From Rhynchospora pubera (Eukaryota; Streptophyta; Magnoliopsida; Poales; Cyperaceae): a stretch of DNA of 64,000 nucleotides. The translations under genes were made by a program, and so were the position numbers. The notes under the pieces are model-generated. The model was not told the DNA's origin. It made no database searches and was given only the letters and a program-made list of their open reading frames with translations. The stretch's first letter is position 1; each line of letters begins with the position of its first letter. Shown here one piece after another: positions 35,293 through 47,345 of this stretch. The DNA is taken from the NCBI GenBank assembly GCA_028095005.1, contig CM051459.1, forward strand, positions 18,958,699 to 19,022,698, read 5' to 3'.

Positions 35293-35692
35293 GAGAAAGT
35301 TTAATATACACCATAGTGCATAGAGCATTCCGTGTACCATGGACTTTTTCGGAAATATTTTTGTAAATTGACAAATCTAATTTAACCAATCTAATCTACA
35401 TATTGAAATCTCATACCAAACCAAAATTTACAATTTTTGATATTTTATTACTATTTTTTCGATTTTTTTAAAACATGTCATTTTTGGAATGTTGTACTAT
35501 TTACAATTTTCCAAAAATGGCATGTCTTAAAAAATTTGAAAAATATAGTAATAAAATCTAAAAAATTGTAAAATTTGATTTTCTTTGAGATTTCAATATG
35601 TAAATTAGATTTGTGAATTTACAAAAATACCCCCGAAAAAGTTCCCGATGCACGGAATGTCCTATGCACTATAGTGCATATTAAACTTTCTC
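35293..35692. mobile_element. foldback MITE, family A copy 2
   Basis: A 400-bp foldback with ends GAGAAAGTTTAATATACACC and inverse. The flanks GTTTTTCAT (35284-35292) and ATTTTTCAT (35693-35701) are a 9-bp duplication with one mismatch. The arms hold CATAGTGCATAG and 'tctacatattgaaatctcat'. Confidence 0.85.
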
Positions 35693-35842
35693 ATTTTTCA
35701 TTCTATAAAAAAAATATTGGTTCGATCTTCGGTGCAGAATTTCCCTAAAATAAATATTCGAAGGAGCTAGCGAACCACTTTAAACCGAATTCAAAAGCAC
35801 GGTCAAATAATAATAATGATGGTGATAATAATAATAATAAGG

Positions 35843-36755
35843 AATAATTAGATTTATGTCACTGTGAAAATTCGCTAATTAGGAATATGTCATTGTTAGA
35901 TTGCAAATTAGATTTATGCCATCATCAAATTGTTTAAATTAGATATGTCATTATCTCATTCTAAAAAAGATTTAATTCTGAAAATGTCATCTTGAATTCT
36001 CTTAATATTTCTAAAAATTTCCAAACTACCCATTGTTAATAAACCTAAGTAAAAAGCACGGAGGAACGACAAAGGATTTACTAAATTTGGTAAAGTGTAT
36101 TTCTTCATAATTTGGCAATATGAAAAATGACGTTCAAAAGGCTCCCTTTATAAATTAATAATATACATAAAATGGAAAAAAAATTATATAATTGTATGGT
36201 TAAATGAAGTTTGGTACAGTGATCCAGGGTTTGCTTGCGTGGATTCTTCATGTACGATTAAGTTTGGTAAAATGATAAAATATATAATTGTATGGTTAAT
36301 TGCACCTTTATTTATGCGAATAAATTTTCCAAAGCAAATATGGTCTCTGGAGATGCATTGTCAGAATAGATAAAAGTATTCATATTAATAAAGATCAAAT
36401 GCAGAAATTGATAACATAAATAAATAACCAAACAATACAGTAGCTTGACCTTCTATAACAAAACTCATTTTAATTAATTTATAATGACATAAAACTATTT
36501 GTCATTTTGTGATGGTATTTTTCTAATTTCAAATTTTAGTAGTGGCATAAAAATAATTTGTCATTTAGTAGTGACATTTTTCTAATTTTAAATTTCTACA
36601 GTGGCATATTTAAAAGGGTAAAATTGGTAAATTAATTTTTCAATGACATAAAACTAATTTTTACTATTTTACAGTGGCATAAAACTAATTTATCATTTTA
36701 TAATAGTATTTTATTAATTTCAAATTTTCACAATAGCATAAATCTAATTAACCCC
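35843..36755. mobile_element. foldback element with repeated 'gtggcataaaactaattt' units
   Basis: Left about 35843-36005 and right about 36480-36755 are inverse: the left begins GGAATAATTAGATTTATG, the right inverted GGGGTTAATTAGATTTATG. Arms contain several variants of 'gtggcataaaactaatttgt'. The flanks are both ATAATAA-rich, so a target duplication cannot be scored. The centre is AT-rich and non-coding. Probably a non-autonomous DNA transposon. Confidence 0.55.
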
Positions 36756-38656
36756 GATAATAAAATGCTATTTTGTTACGTGGGAAAAGTTAAAAAAGAA
36801 TACACTTCTTGAGAGAATTTCCACAGTGGAAAACGCAATAGTGAATAGTGCTAGAACTTGAAGGGTTGACTGGTTGAGTGAATGACCGCTCATTGTCGGA
36901 CTCGGGACCATGCTATCTATCGTAACTCGTAAATATTGGAGTACTAAGGTGGGGTAATTAAGTAATTTAATAAGGTTAGCCGATGCTGTCCTGCTGGATA
37001 TTGTTGGCTTGTTGTCAATATTGAATGAATTGACCTGGTAACTCGTCTTCAATCTTCGTTCTCGTGGAGATCAGCTTACGGTTTATGATGTCCATTCCTT
37101 TTATTGGAGATAGTGCGGCAGGAGATCATGCTGCATTTATGTGTCAACATACCTAATTGTGGCTAATACATGTTCCAATAATGACTATATATTGGCTAAC
37201 AATTATTTTAAGCATATAAGAAGTTACTTATTTGGCAATGATTATATAAATAAAAACGATGATAGATAATGCAATTTGATACAAAAGAATTTCTTTTGAC
37301 TTTGTTGAAAGAATGAACGAATTAAAGCTAGTAAACAGCAAATTGAAAACTTAAACTGATATAGATGGGAAAGTTCTTTATCAAAATTTACTCATCAAAA
37401 TAGTTACCGCAAATTAATTTTGTTTATGATATTATGACCAAAAGATAGCATATCTCTGTTAGTTTGGAAATATTCTCATTTTTTATTTATATTAAATCTA
37501 GTGAATATATTGATAGACATAATCATTGATTACTGTGTTTTAAAATAAATATACTAATTTTCACGATCCATAAATCATATAAAAAAATGAGAAAAGCTAA
37601 CAATATTGAAGAGCATTGTTAGGCGGAATCTTTAATATTGATCTCCAACAATTTTTCTTAGACATCAGGATAATATTCTTCAAGCGTTTCTTTTTTTCTC
37701 AACTTTGTCATGATTTTTTTAGTGCAGATATATGTATAAAATAAAATTAATATTTTTTTTACAAAATATGAGATATTTTATAAGACTCTAAGACAACACT
37801 TGAGATCAAATACAATAAAACGAGTTCGTCAAAATTTCCATCAAGTTTTGATGGACACTTTTGTTAATTTAATTAAATGAAGTTGATTCACAAATAATAA
37901 TTAATAATATGGCCATATTAAATTTCAGCATGTATAACTAGGTACAGGTTGGGCGAAACATATTTAAGACTTATTTTAATATCTCAATACTGGCGTATAA
38001 TAATTTTTTTTTTTTGACAAAATGAAGAAATTGTTTTTTTCTCCAGCTTGGCCTTTGCTTAAGCTGATCTCCACAAGAGTTGCATCATCACATTAATTTA
38101 GTTTACTTATTTGTCGGGTTTTAAGTTTTGGCATGGGATACATAAAAAATTCTTGGATTAATAGACAGTTAATAGCCATCAAAATGATGAGTAGGATACA
38201 TCAAAGGCTTTATATATTTGTTCAAGTTTAAACATGCAAAATACATTATTTTTTTCTTTTTTGGTTGTTTTTTCGGGGAGTCCTTTTTTTTTATTTGTTT
38301 ATGTACATATTGATCAAGACAAGGGAGAGCTTCACACAACCATATACTTGATTACTTGAACTTCCATTCAGTTGGGAACCATGAGTTGCATTAAACCGGT
38401 TTGGCGTGTCAGGGGACAAGACTACATGTCATGACTCATGACCTTGTTTTTTACCTTTTAGTGTCGTTATCAATACCATAGAAAGCCCGGATTAAAAACC
38501 AACGGCCCACAATTCAAACCCAAACCCAGGGGACGCAGTATGGGAGCCGTCGGATGATAATTCAAAGGATCAAAATTTGTTCGGAAATGCTTCAGATAAA
38601 AAAAAAAAAGGAAATCTCCTGTTTTTTCGAAAGTTCAGCAATAAGCACCGCATAAA
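36756..38656. other. AT-rich intergenic DNA, nothing recognised
   Basis: No coding or repeat signal I can support. A 12-base stretch, 'tggagatcagct' (about 37065) against 'agctgatctcca' (about 38060), forms a distant inverted pair of unknown meaning. Confidence 0.4.
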
Positions 38657-39150
38657 GAGAAATGCTAGTGTCCAATATATAGGACGGACGGATTCCGTTC
38701 AATACGATTGTTTTTACGTTTTTAAATTTCAAATAACCGATCCAAACTGTTCAATATGTTTTCCATATTGAAAACTTATAATAAACCAAATTTTACATTT
38801 TTTTCAAAATTTTTTACTATTTTTTTGGCATTTTAGAAATTGTTGTTATTGGACGATCCATAATGTTTCTTGTAAACAATTTCAAAAATAGTATTGAGAA
38901 CAGTAAACAATTTAAAAAAAATTAAAAAAATTTTTTTACTTTTTTTTTGGCATTTTCCATATAATGAATTTTAAAAAATACCAAAAAAATAGTAAACAAT
39001 TTCAAAAAAATGTAAAAATTGGTTTCTTGTAAGTTTCCAATATTGAGAATAGATTGAACAGTTCGGATCGGTCATTTGAAATTTAAAAATGTGAAAACGA
39101 TCGTATTGGACGGATCTATCCGTCCTATATATAGGACACTAGCATTTCTC
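38657..39150. mobile_element. foldback MITE, family B copy 2
   Basis: A 494-bp element with ends GAGAAATGCTAGTGTCC and inverse, flanked by a perfect 9-bp duplication CCGCATAAA (38648-38656 and 39151-39159). It is longer than the copy at 12751 because the centre carries an extra duplicated stretch ('agtaaacaattt' with T-rich sequence and 'ggcatttt' repeated). Otherwise the arms match closely. Confidence 0.9.
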
Positions 39151-39639
39151 CCGCATAAATGATAAATCTTCCATAATGGAAACTAAAATGTTTCGGCAGA
39201 TAACCGTCGTCGCCACACTTACTGCATCATGTTGACTTATTATTGTTATTTTTTTTTTTAAGATTCCATAATGTTGATTAACATCTTTTACGATTAGTAC
39301 TACCAAATATATTTAACTGCATTGCGTCCAATTCGGATTTACTGTTGCGCGACAAATGGTGTAGCGCACGTACGAGCCATCTGATCTTGATCGGACGGTT
39401 AATTTTTTACGAGCCTATCAATTTAGATTCAGATGTGATATACACCATCCACTAAAAAATCATCCAATCCATCCAAACCATTCAATTGGACCATTTTAGA
39501 TGGTCTGAGTGTAAAAATCCAGCATACACCAATTTTCGCTGATGTCATCATGGATTTGCGCCGGCTGACATCATCAAAATCGCTCGCTGACGTCATCATG
39601 ACTTTTTTTTATAAAATCACGCGCTAACGTCATCAAACG

Positions 39640-39890
39640 AGAGGTTTTTGTGTTCAGTTAAACAACTCAAGGGATCGTTTAAATCTAGTTAAATGTTCAA
39701 TTAGATGCCTTATGAAAATAAGACAAATAAGTCTTGTGTTCACTTAAACAACTCAAGGGATGAGTTCATTCTATTTAAGTGTTCAATTAAAAAGCTTCAA
39801 AAAAACATATTAAAAAGTTTTTTTGTTCAATTAAATCATTCAAGGGATGAGTTATTTGTAATTATGAGTTCAATTAAATACATTCTGAAT
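39640..39890 (+). repeat. tandem repeat, about three units of roughly 80-120 bp
   Basis: Each unit contains 'ttaaacaactcaaggga' or 'ttaaatcattcaaggga' followed by TGAGTT or a variant and a later 'gttcaattaaa'. The repetition shows in the ORF at 39705-39905 as VHLNNSRDEF and VQLNHSRDEL. It lies inside the Pack-MULE. Confidence 0.75.
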
Positions 39891-40943
39891 TTGACGTTTC
39901 GATAACTATAAAACGATAAAATATCATAAAAATTCTAACTATAATCCAATCACATGCGCAAAAGAAGTAAACAATTGTAACAACAAAACTACCAGTTTTT
40001 TCATAATCCATCAATTTTAACAACCACAAACAAGCACAATTTACCCATTAGATAACAAAAAAAAACTAAAAACACAGAAATACAACTACAATTCAGTTTT
40101 CATCAAATTAAAAGAAACTTTTGAGGAGAATAACCCGACGACTCCAACCATAACATCAACAGAGTACAAACCTGATAAAATTGAAAATAAACATTAACAA
40201 ATACAATATATTAACAACATTATAATCGTTGCATTACTAACAAAACTAACAAAACATGTACAGAACAGAAATGTTAACAACATTGTGCATTCCATAAACT
40301 AACTGAACATATATGATAACTAATTACTCCATTACAGAAATTAACTGAACATTTATAACACGTAATTGAACACAAAACTAACTTGTCATTAATTTTAACT
40401 AAACCTAATCTAATTCAAGTATGTATCAATCTTTATTATGTATGACAAACACTTCAGTAACAAAAGTGAATACTTATTTCTTGTATCTTAACATCATTGG
40501 TAACATAACTCTAATAACCACAAAACAAGTCAATTACATAATTCCAGCCTTATTTTCATATCTCGTGTCAACAATATGATCCCTTATCCCAACATTAGTA
40601 TCCCTCGATATAACAATATGATCACTTATTTTCATATATCGTGTCAACAATATAGTCCCTTATCCCAACAATATAGTTCCTTATCCCAACCTTTTATGCA
40701 TTGTCAATTAGCAAGAATTTCTATTAATGTACTGATTTAAGTATCTCGGTAAAGATCAAAGATTCAAATTATAACATGTACTCACTCAACAACAATACTA
40801 AGGATTTGAACAACCCTCAGTAAGTAAATTCGTATTTTCTGAGTGCGTACAGTTAACATTCTTTCTCTTTTTTCTATTGGAATTATACATAACCTTCAAA
40901 AGATTGAATTCTACACAAAGATACAAGAAGACAAGAATCATAC

Positions 40944-41320
40944 TTCGGCTGGGATCAAACTGGACGGGATCCTCCTTCGCTTCGCCCGATGGTTGCTCCG
41001 GTGCATCTTTCCCATCCATTAGTAGATAATTCCTACATAAATTAACAAAAATACTCTAAAACTGGATAGCTCAATAGAATTCCACCAAACGAGGCACAAA
41101 TTTTCAGAAGATGGAAAGAGAGAAAACTTGAAAACCTTCAATTGGAAGCGGTTCAAGTTTTGTTAGGGTTCGAAATCGCCAATTCCAGCGGAGGAAGAAC
41201 TAAAAATTACCTCTCGTCCTTTCCTATCGGAGAGATGAAGATCGGAACCTCAAATCTAGGTTTTGTATTTTCGAAGAGAAAGGGAGAGAGAAGATTGAGG
41301 GAGAGAAATTATTTTAAAAT
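40944..41320 (-). pseudogene. captured 5' end of a host gene (5' UTR, intron 1, start codon)
   Basis: On the minus strand a leader exon ends at AGGACGAGAG|GTAATTTTTA (donor at 41210). An intron of about 178 bp ends TTTATGTAG (acceptor at 41033-41034). The second exon, 40944-41032, has ATG at 41019 and reads MDGKDAPEQPSGEAKEDPVQ then FDPSR before a donor-like GAA|GTATGATT. No later exon occurs in the element. I do not recognise the protein; the start is Glu/Asp/Lys-rich and presumably disordered. The exon-intron structure with intact splice consensus shows genomic capture, not a retrocopy. Confidence 0.6.
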
Positions 41321-41550
41321 GAGAAATAGAACGGAGGAGCCTTATCCGATTCAAAGGACGTGTCTATCCATGGTCAGATCACGTGACTGTCATGTGCAGA
41401 GAATATTGGATGGTGTGGATGGAAATACGACGTCGGATGGTAAACATCAATTATCATTTAGATTACATACACGGGACTCCTTGTCTATTAAATCTTGATC
41501 AGATGGCCAGCGTGGTGTCGCTCGGCAGCATATCTGAATTTCATTGCGTC

Positions 41551-41834
41551 GGAACAGGTGTGTGTTCTTTTAACTCGTCTTTATATGTCTAGTCATGTCG
41601 TATTGACTAGATGAAACTCCTGACAAGGCACGGTTTTTATATGGATCGGATTGGAGTGACACGATACACTGTTATTGTATCAACTCTTGATAGTATTATA
41701 GAATTTTAAATTAAAAATTTTGTTGACATTTATAATTTTATATATAGAAAACTATACTAAATAATAATTAAAAATTATTTTAATTAACTAATAAGAAATA
41801 TTATATTAATTCATATGTGTTGTTGTGTTATGTC
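41551..41834. other. short AT-rich spacer
   Basis: It lies between the Pack-MULE and a short related MITE. It contains patches such as 'gtgacacgatacactg' that resemble the TGACACG-rich repeat at 3.1 kb. No gene. Confidence 0.35.
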
Positions 41835-41843
41835 GTACTATCA

Positions 41844-42036
41844 GGACCCGAATCCCGTGTAGCGCGGGACACCGTGTAGCGCGCGTACGGGCCGTCTGAT
41901 CCTGATCGGACGGTTCATTTTTTACGGGCCTATCAATCTAGGTTACATGCACGGGGATCCCTTGTCCATTGGATTTTGATCAGACGGCTACGATGTCGCG
42001 CTACACGGTGTGCCGCGCGGCACCAGATGTGAACTC
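41844..42036. mobile_element. short MULE-type MITE, relative of the Pack-MULE ends
   Basis: A 193-bp element. Both ends carry CGTGTAGCGCG-like sequence and GCCGTCTGATC in inverted orientation, similar to the Pack-MULE's GCCATCTGATC. It is flanked by GTACTATCA (41835-41843 and 42037-42045); the match extends to 11 bp (TCGTACTATCA). Non-coding. Confidence 0.8.
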
Positions 42037-42118
42037 GTACTATCATGTCAATACGTGTTGCGTTAAACTGTGCAAATTTTGCAAAATTAGTTCCAACTCG
42101 ACGGAGCTAACGCCTAAC

Positions 42119-42459
42119 TAGGGGTGACGGCGTTATACCGTTTTCCGTGGACGTTCCATTCAAACGGAACGGTTAACAGTACAAAAAACCATTTCGTTTT
42201 AAAAAACGGAACAGTAAATGGAATGGGAGGACATATCGTTGCTAAAATGGAACTGTAAACAGAATGGCCTATTTTGTTTCCGTTTCGACAAATAGTCCAG
42301 TAGTTTTTAGTGTAAAAATACGTCCACAGAATGAAATGACATTTCGTTTTCTGAAACGGAACGAAAATGAAATAGAATGATCATATTGTTGATGGAACAG
42401 AACGAAACGGAAAACGAAATTGGCCATTCCGTTGCCGTTTGGAACGTTAAACAGGCCTA
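42119..42459. mobile_element. hAT-type MITE with CGGAAC motifs
   Basis: A 341-bp element with left end TAGGGGTG, right end CAGGCCTA, and a perfect 8-bp duplication CGCCTAAC (42111-42118 and 42460-42467). The body is filled with AACGGAA, ACGGAACG and CATTTCGTTTT motifs in both orientations, much like the subterminal parts of the hAT element at 17735. No coding capacity. Confidence 0.88.
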
Positions 42460-42759
42460 CGCCTAACGTTACAACTTACAACATATGTTCATACTTGTAA
42501 TGATCGTACGGTGCCCAATGCGTAATGTGCTGACATAACTCAATCCGGAGAACCTATATCCTTGCGATGCACATCCAATTCACGATTGACAACAATGAGA
42601 CAAAGGTCAAGCTAGCGAACTAATAAAGAGCGAATGATTTGGCGTCCAAAATTTGATTGCAGGAAGGCAGCTTTTGGACCTAGCTATTACCCAAATGCCA
42701 AATAGTTTAGACTTGAACCCATGTGACGGATGGGTGAGAGAACACAACACGATTTAATA

Positions 42760-42936
42760 GAATTCAAATCATGTGCCGCGCGGCACCGTGCAGCGCAGAA
42801 ATCCAGATCGTCCAGATTAAATTCAATGGATGAGGGAGTACCGTGTAGGTAACTAGATTGTAAGGGTCGAAAAAGATCTAACCGTCGAAATCGGATCGTA
42901 CGGCTCAGATTGGTGCGCGGCACAGGATAGGGATTC
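42760..42936. mobile_element. short MULE-type MITE, second relative of the Pack-MULE ends
   Basis: A 177-bp element with inverted ends: left GAATTCAAATCATGTGCCGC, right inverted GAATCCCTATCCTGTGCCGC. Perfect 9-bp duplication GATTTAATA (42751-42759 and 42937-42945). GTGCCGCGCGGCACC near the left end is palindromic and also occurs at the right end of the 41844 element. Confidence 0.85.
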
Positions 42937-42945
42937 GATTTAATA

Positions 42946-43559
42946 CCCTAGCTATGTACTGTTTTTCGTTAAAAAAAATCCCCGGGTATTAGTGACATTG
43001 GTTTTCTTTCTTTAACTTTCATTGTGTAAAACGTAATTTACCAAGAAAAATATATCCTCTCCGTACAGTTAAATTTCAGAAATCTTTATAATGGTTTTGT
43101 TTGTTTATCTAGTGATGACTATTAATTAAGGGTATCAATAATAAATCAGTCAAACTGATACACAGTAAACTGATGTCTTGGAAATTATGACTATTAGATG
43201 CATTGCACAATTCAGGAGCCGGAGCACTTGTCTAAGTATAGATATTTTAAGTGTTAAGAATGGTAGTAAAGTAAGAAGTAATTCTGATTTTCACAGATTT
43301 CTATGGCTTATTGGCTTCTACTTTTTTGGAAAGCGTGTTTGTTGTCAGACGCCACAATTGTTTTATGTTAATCTCGAAACCGAAGTCAGTGGAATTGCTA
43401 AGCAGCAGCAATTAAGTTTGGGTTCTTGCCTAATAAGGACGTATTCTCCAAAAAAGAATTAAGTGCTGGTTTTCTACTTTAAAAACAGAGATTTAAGCAA
43501 GGCGGCGACCAGGTTTAAGAGATAAATCCAGCCGTGGAGAACTTATCAATGGTTAGCCG
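42946..43559. other. intergenic DNA, nothing assigned
   Basis: A 94-residue ORF at 43178-43462 has mixed composition but no recognisable motif or splice context; I do not call it a gene. Confidence 0.35.
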
Positions 43560-43850
43560 TAAAGAACTTATCAATTGTCTACTTCATCCAATTAGTTGTC
43601 TATTTAGTTCTATTCTTTGTCTACTTTATCCAATTAGTTGTCTACTTAATTATATTCTTAATTTGTCTATTTTATCTAATTTGTTATCTACTTAGTTCTA
43701 TTTTTTTTTATCTAGATTATCCAATTTGTTGTTCGTTTGATTCACACAAATAAACATTTATTCGAGCCAAACCAAACACGATCTTATCCAATTAGTTGTC
43801 TACTATGTTAAATTCTTTTTCTACTTAATTCTATTCGTTATATAAAGTCG
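43560..43850 (+). repeat. minisatellite of 'tatccaattagttgtctact' units
   Basis: About six degenerate units contain ATCCAATTAGTTGTCTACTT followed by AGTTCTATTCTTTGTCTACT, giving a period near 45 bp with partial units. One unit set is interrupted near 43740-43785 by unrelated sequence. Confidence 0.75.
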
Positions 43851-45858
43851 GAAAATGCTAGCTTTAGAAAAATAAAAAGTAAGGCATGTCGGTAACTCCA
43901 AAAAATAAATTTAAGTATAAATTTCAAATTTTGTACAATTTAAGTGTAATATATTTTTCAACTAAAAATTGTAGGGATCTTTGCAAATTTCAAGTAGTCC
44001 AATGAATAGATGTTTGAACTTTCAACAAATTTCTAAATTTTAGTACAAATACATTATTCATATAGAGCATATTGATTGTTTTTTATGCCTGCTAAGATTT
44101 TAAAAATTAACTCATTATAAATGAATTCTAAATCTATGAAAATACTGTTTTGTGAACTATAAAATTACTATGAAATGTGCATTTTTTGAAAGAGAAGCTA
44201 GAAATGTCCTAAGAGGTAAGAGGTTTTTTTTTTCCCCGGAAATAGTAAAAGGATATTTTTCAAATATTTTTTATGAATATCGGATTGTATTTGGTATTTC
44301 TACTGACACGGAACAGCTTTAGAATGATCACCGAAATAGCAAAAATATAAAAGCGAAAACGAGACAAGTATGAATCATTACAATAGAAACGATTTTTAAC
44401 AACTGATTTAAGAAAATAGATTTTAGAAATAGTAAGTGGAAATTTCTTAATTATCAGAATTTATCCTTAGCACCGGTTAATAAGAAAAATCAATGTTACA
44501 GAGTTGAAAAAAAATGATTTATCTTTAACACCGGTTTTAGTTAATAACCGGTGCTATGCTAAAAATACAATCTTTAATTGCACTTAATAACGAAAATCGA
44601 TGCTAAAAATAAACTGATTTTTTTTTTCAACTCTTCAGCACTGGTTTTTTTTTAGAAAAATTGGTGCTAAATATCGATTTTTTTTTTTTCTTTTCTTTGC
44701 CTTTCCCAAACCCTTGCTGCACTATACCCCACCATTACAGTTCATCAGATTTTTTTCCCTCCAAAATCGAGAGCATTTACTCTTATTTAAATCCGCATAA
44801 AAAGAATGAGCTAAAAAATTCCTAAAAATTGGAAACTTTAAAAAATAAAAATACAAAGTCGAGGAGAGAAAATAGAAAAAAAATCACATTTGAGATATAT
44901 TCGGTAATTTTTGAATTTATTTATTTATTATTTATGTATTAAGGAATTTTTTGTATTTGTAATTGATTTTTGTCATTTTGATGTGATAAATTAGGAAGAG
45001 TAAGAGAAGGTGATTCTATTGAAGCGAGAAAATCATCATTTAGAGAGTAATTTGATAATTTTCTATTTTAAACCTCTATAATTTCAATTCTGTAAAATAT
45101 CAATTAATTTGCATGCATGGTTGATTATTTGACATTTGCATATATTAGTTGTATTGTCATATAGAACCAAATTGTGAAAATTTGAACTATTTTAGATCGT
45201 GTCCGTCCTAGATCAATCCAACTGGCATTAAACTCGGACATTAGTTCAAAAATGAGATCTTTAAGATTGGTGTTAAAAAAATGAGATCTTTAACACCAAT
45301 TATTAGTTCAAAATTTGTGCTAAAAACCAATTAAACAAATAAAAAAAATCGGTTGGTTTTTAACACCAGTTTTTATATACTTTTAGCATCCATTAGCACC
45401 GATATGCCAAACCGGCTTTTAAGACTTGTATTCAACCTCTAGTAAAAAAAATAAAATTGCGTAGTAAATAGTGATTGTGCTAAATAAAGGGCCGGTCTAA
45501 TGTACTCACAAGAGGCGAACTTTTTTGTGATGAATGTCCTTTTTTGTTCATTGGCGTTAAAATATGAAAAACATTACGTCTAACCACTAGCATGAGAGAA
45601 TAAATTAACAAGAAGAAACCAATAGAAGAACAAGCTTATATTATTTAATAAGTATTTCTTAATATAAATAGATGTAACATGAACAAAGAGGACGCATGCC
45701 ATGTGAAAGATAGTTAAAAGGGAATTTAAAATAGACAATATGTTAATTATATGTCTAGGAAGATCTGAGCCATCTATTGAGGTATCGCGGGGTCCATTGC
45801 CAGCATGTGGTTTTTGCGCATTGCACCAAAATATTTGATAATGTAATTATGGGATCTA
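43851..45858. other. AT-rich DNA with ACCGGTT motifs, possible CACTA-like remnant
   Basis: Between about 44470 and 45430 the motifs CACCGGTT, AACCGGTGCT and 'ttagcacc' recur in both orientations, the longest pair being CACCGGTTTTAGTTAATAAC then CGGTGCT at about 44541. Such arrays flank plant CACTA elements, but no clean CACTA terminus or duplication is evident. No gene. Confidence 0.4.
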
Positions 45859-45867
45859 GCCGACCTT

Positions 45868-46074
45868 TAGTGGCGGATCTAGCAAAAATATTTAGGTGGG
45901 GCTGAGTGCTCTAATGAATCATTTGATCGAACTGTTTCTCTTTTTCTGTTCTTCAGCCCACCTTTGAGTGCTCCAATGGCTAGAAAAATTCATTGAGGTT
46001 AAAGAGGAGCTTCAGGGCTCGACCGCGGTAGATGGGGCTCTAGGCCCACCCGCCCCACCACTGGATCCGCCCTT
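45868..46074. mobile_element. short MITE with TAGTGGCGGATC ends
   Basis: A 207-bp element: left TAGTGGCGGATC, right inverted AAGGGCGGATC. Flanked by a perfect 9-bp duplication GCCGACCTT (45859-45867 and 46075-46083). GGGGCT / CCCACC motifs lie inside. The 9-bp duplication suggests a Mutator-type origin; hAT (8 bp) is possible if one base is chance. Confidence 0.78.
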
Positions 46075-46083
46075 GCCGACCTT

Positions 46084-46424
46084 GGCAGTGAACTTGGTAC
46101 CAAACAAAGGGTAAATGAAGTCAATTCGTAATTTAGGCTACTAAGTTAAGTTTACATTTGGTTGCAGCGTGAATAAGCATGATTAAGCTCATTCGTGTAC
46201 TTACATATATGGTTGGTGGTTTAGACGATGAGGACAGAGATGGGAGGAATTGATTATTGAGTGCCAATTATTATTATTATTAGAGAAATTATGTCTTGAG
46301 AATCAATTTCTATATTGGACTTTGATGGCAATCATTAATTAGTGCTAATGAATTAATATTTTTTAGAAATGAGCAGTTGAGATTAAAGTAAGATTCAAAA
46401 TTGATTCCCATGGCAAAATTTCCC

Positions 46425-46458
<34 letters not shown>

Positions 46459-47337
46459 AAAAGTAGTGCCTTGAATTTCTGACTAATCATATAAAGTAGA
46501 GTGTTATAAAGTACATATACTGTGCAATATTGATTAAATCTTCGTGAGTTATATGATCACATTACTGTTTCCAGTGCCACGAATTTCAAACAGTGAAAAG
46601 TAGAGTCATTGTCGTAACTTGTAAACCTCCAATTGGGGTACAACGTTGGAGTGGAGAAACACGTAACAATACATTTTTTAGCAGAGAACAAGAGAGAGAA
46701 TTCACAGAAATGTAAACCAAGCGAGAGAAATAGGACCCACATTGCACATTTATTTAGTAATTCCAACCTATAACTTTAGGAAGATTTGGTGCATAGCGCT
46801 CGCAAATAGAGAGAGAGAGAGGGATCGATTATTTATCCGACAATGAAGGGATTTGATGGTCTAATTGTTTGGTGATGCCAGTTTGGACTTGCGTGAAAGA
46901 GACAAAACTTGGGCATATAAATCATCTTGTCTCCGTAGCAACACGCCAATGATTTTTCAGTTTTGGTTCAGAAAGCGAAGAAATCGCCGTATATAAATTT
47001 GACGCAACACCACTAATAATTGTTCGCCTAAGGGCTTCCGATAAATAATAAAAATGTTGAGATTTTCAGAAGTTTATAAAAGACTTGAAACCTTTTTCAG
47101 TCGTTGTGTAGCAGAACAACTCTATTTTTACAACTGGCAATCTGATGGCAACTTTGGGTCTAATTTTAAAGAGTAAATGAATGAGTTTGTTGTTCATAAA
47201 ATAAAATTAAATGAATGATTTTGCTCCAGTAAAGTGGGCGGTTATTGTGCTGCAGATAACACAAATAACGAGAATGTTTTATATATACGAAATTGTAGTT
47301 TTCCATTCGTGGATAATTTCAGAATGACTCGCTGGCG
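46084..47337. other. intergenic DNA with a small inverted-repeat element
   Basis: 46283-46424 has inverted ends (GAGAAATTATGTCTTGAGAA / GGGAAATTTTGCCATGGGAA inverted), each flanked by (TTA)n runs, so it is probably a MITE inserted into a microsatellite. Otherwise no feature recognised. Confidence 0.5.
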
Positions 47338-47345
47338 TTTATTAT

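Larger units (their letters stand above)
39329..41541. mobile_element. Pack-MULE with a captured host gene 5' end
   Basis: A 2213-bp element flanked by a perfect 9-bp duplication CATTGCGTC (39320-39328 and 41542-41550). The ends are inverted repeats: left CAATTCGGATTTACTG, right inverted AAATTCAGATATGCTG, followed on both sides by GCGACA and GCCATCTGATC. The interior holds a tandem array (39640-39890) and, at 40.94-41.3 kb on the minus strand, a gene 5' end. No transposase is present. Mutator-like elements carrying host gene pieces are known as Pack-MULEs. Confidence 0.85.

Noticed and set aside
43178..43462. 94-residue ORF as a gene
   Set aside because: No recognisable domain, no splice or promoter context, and AT-rich flanks; ORFs of this length occur by chance in 64 kb.
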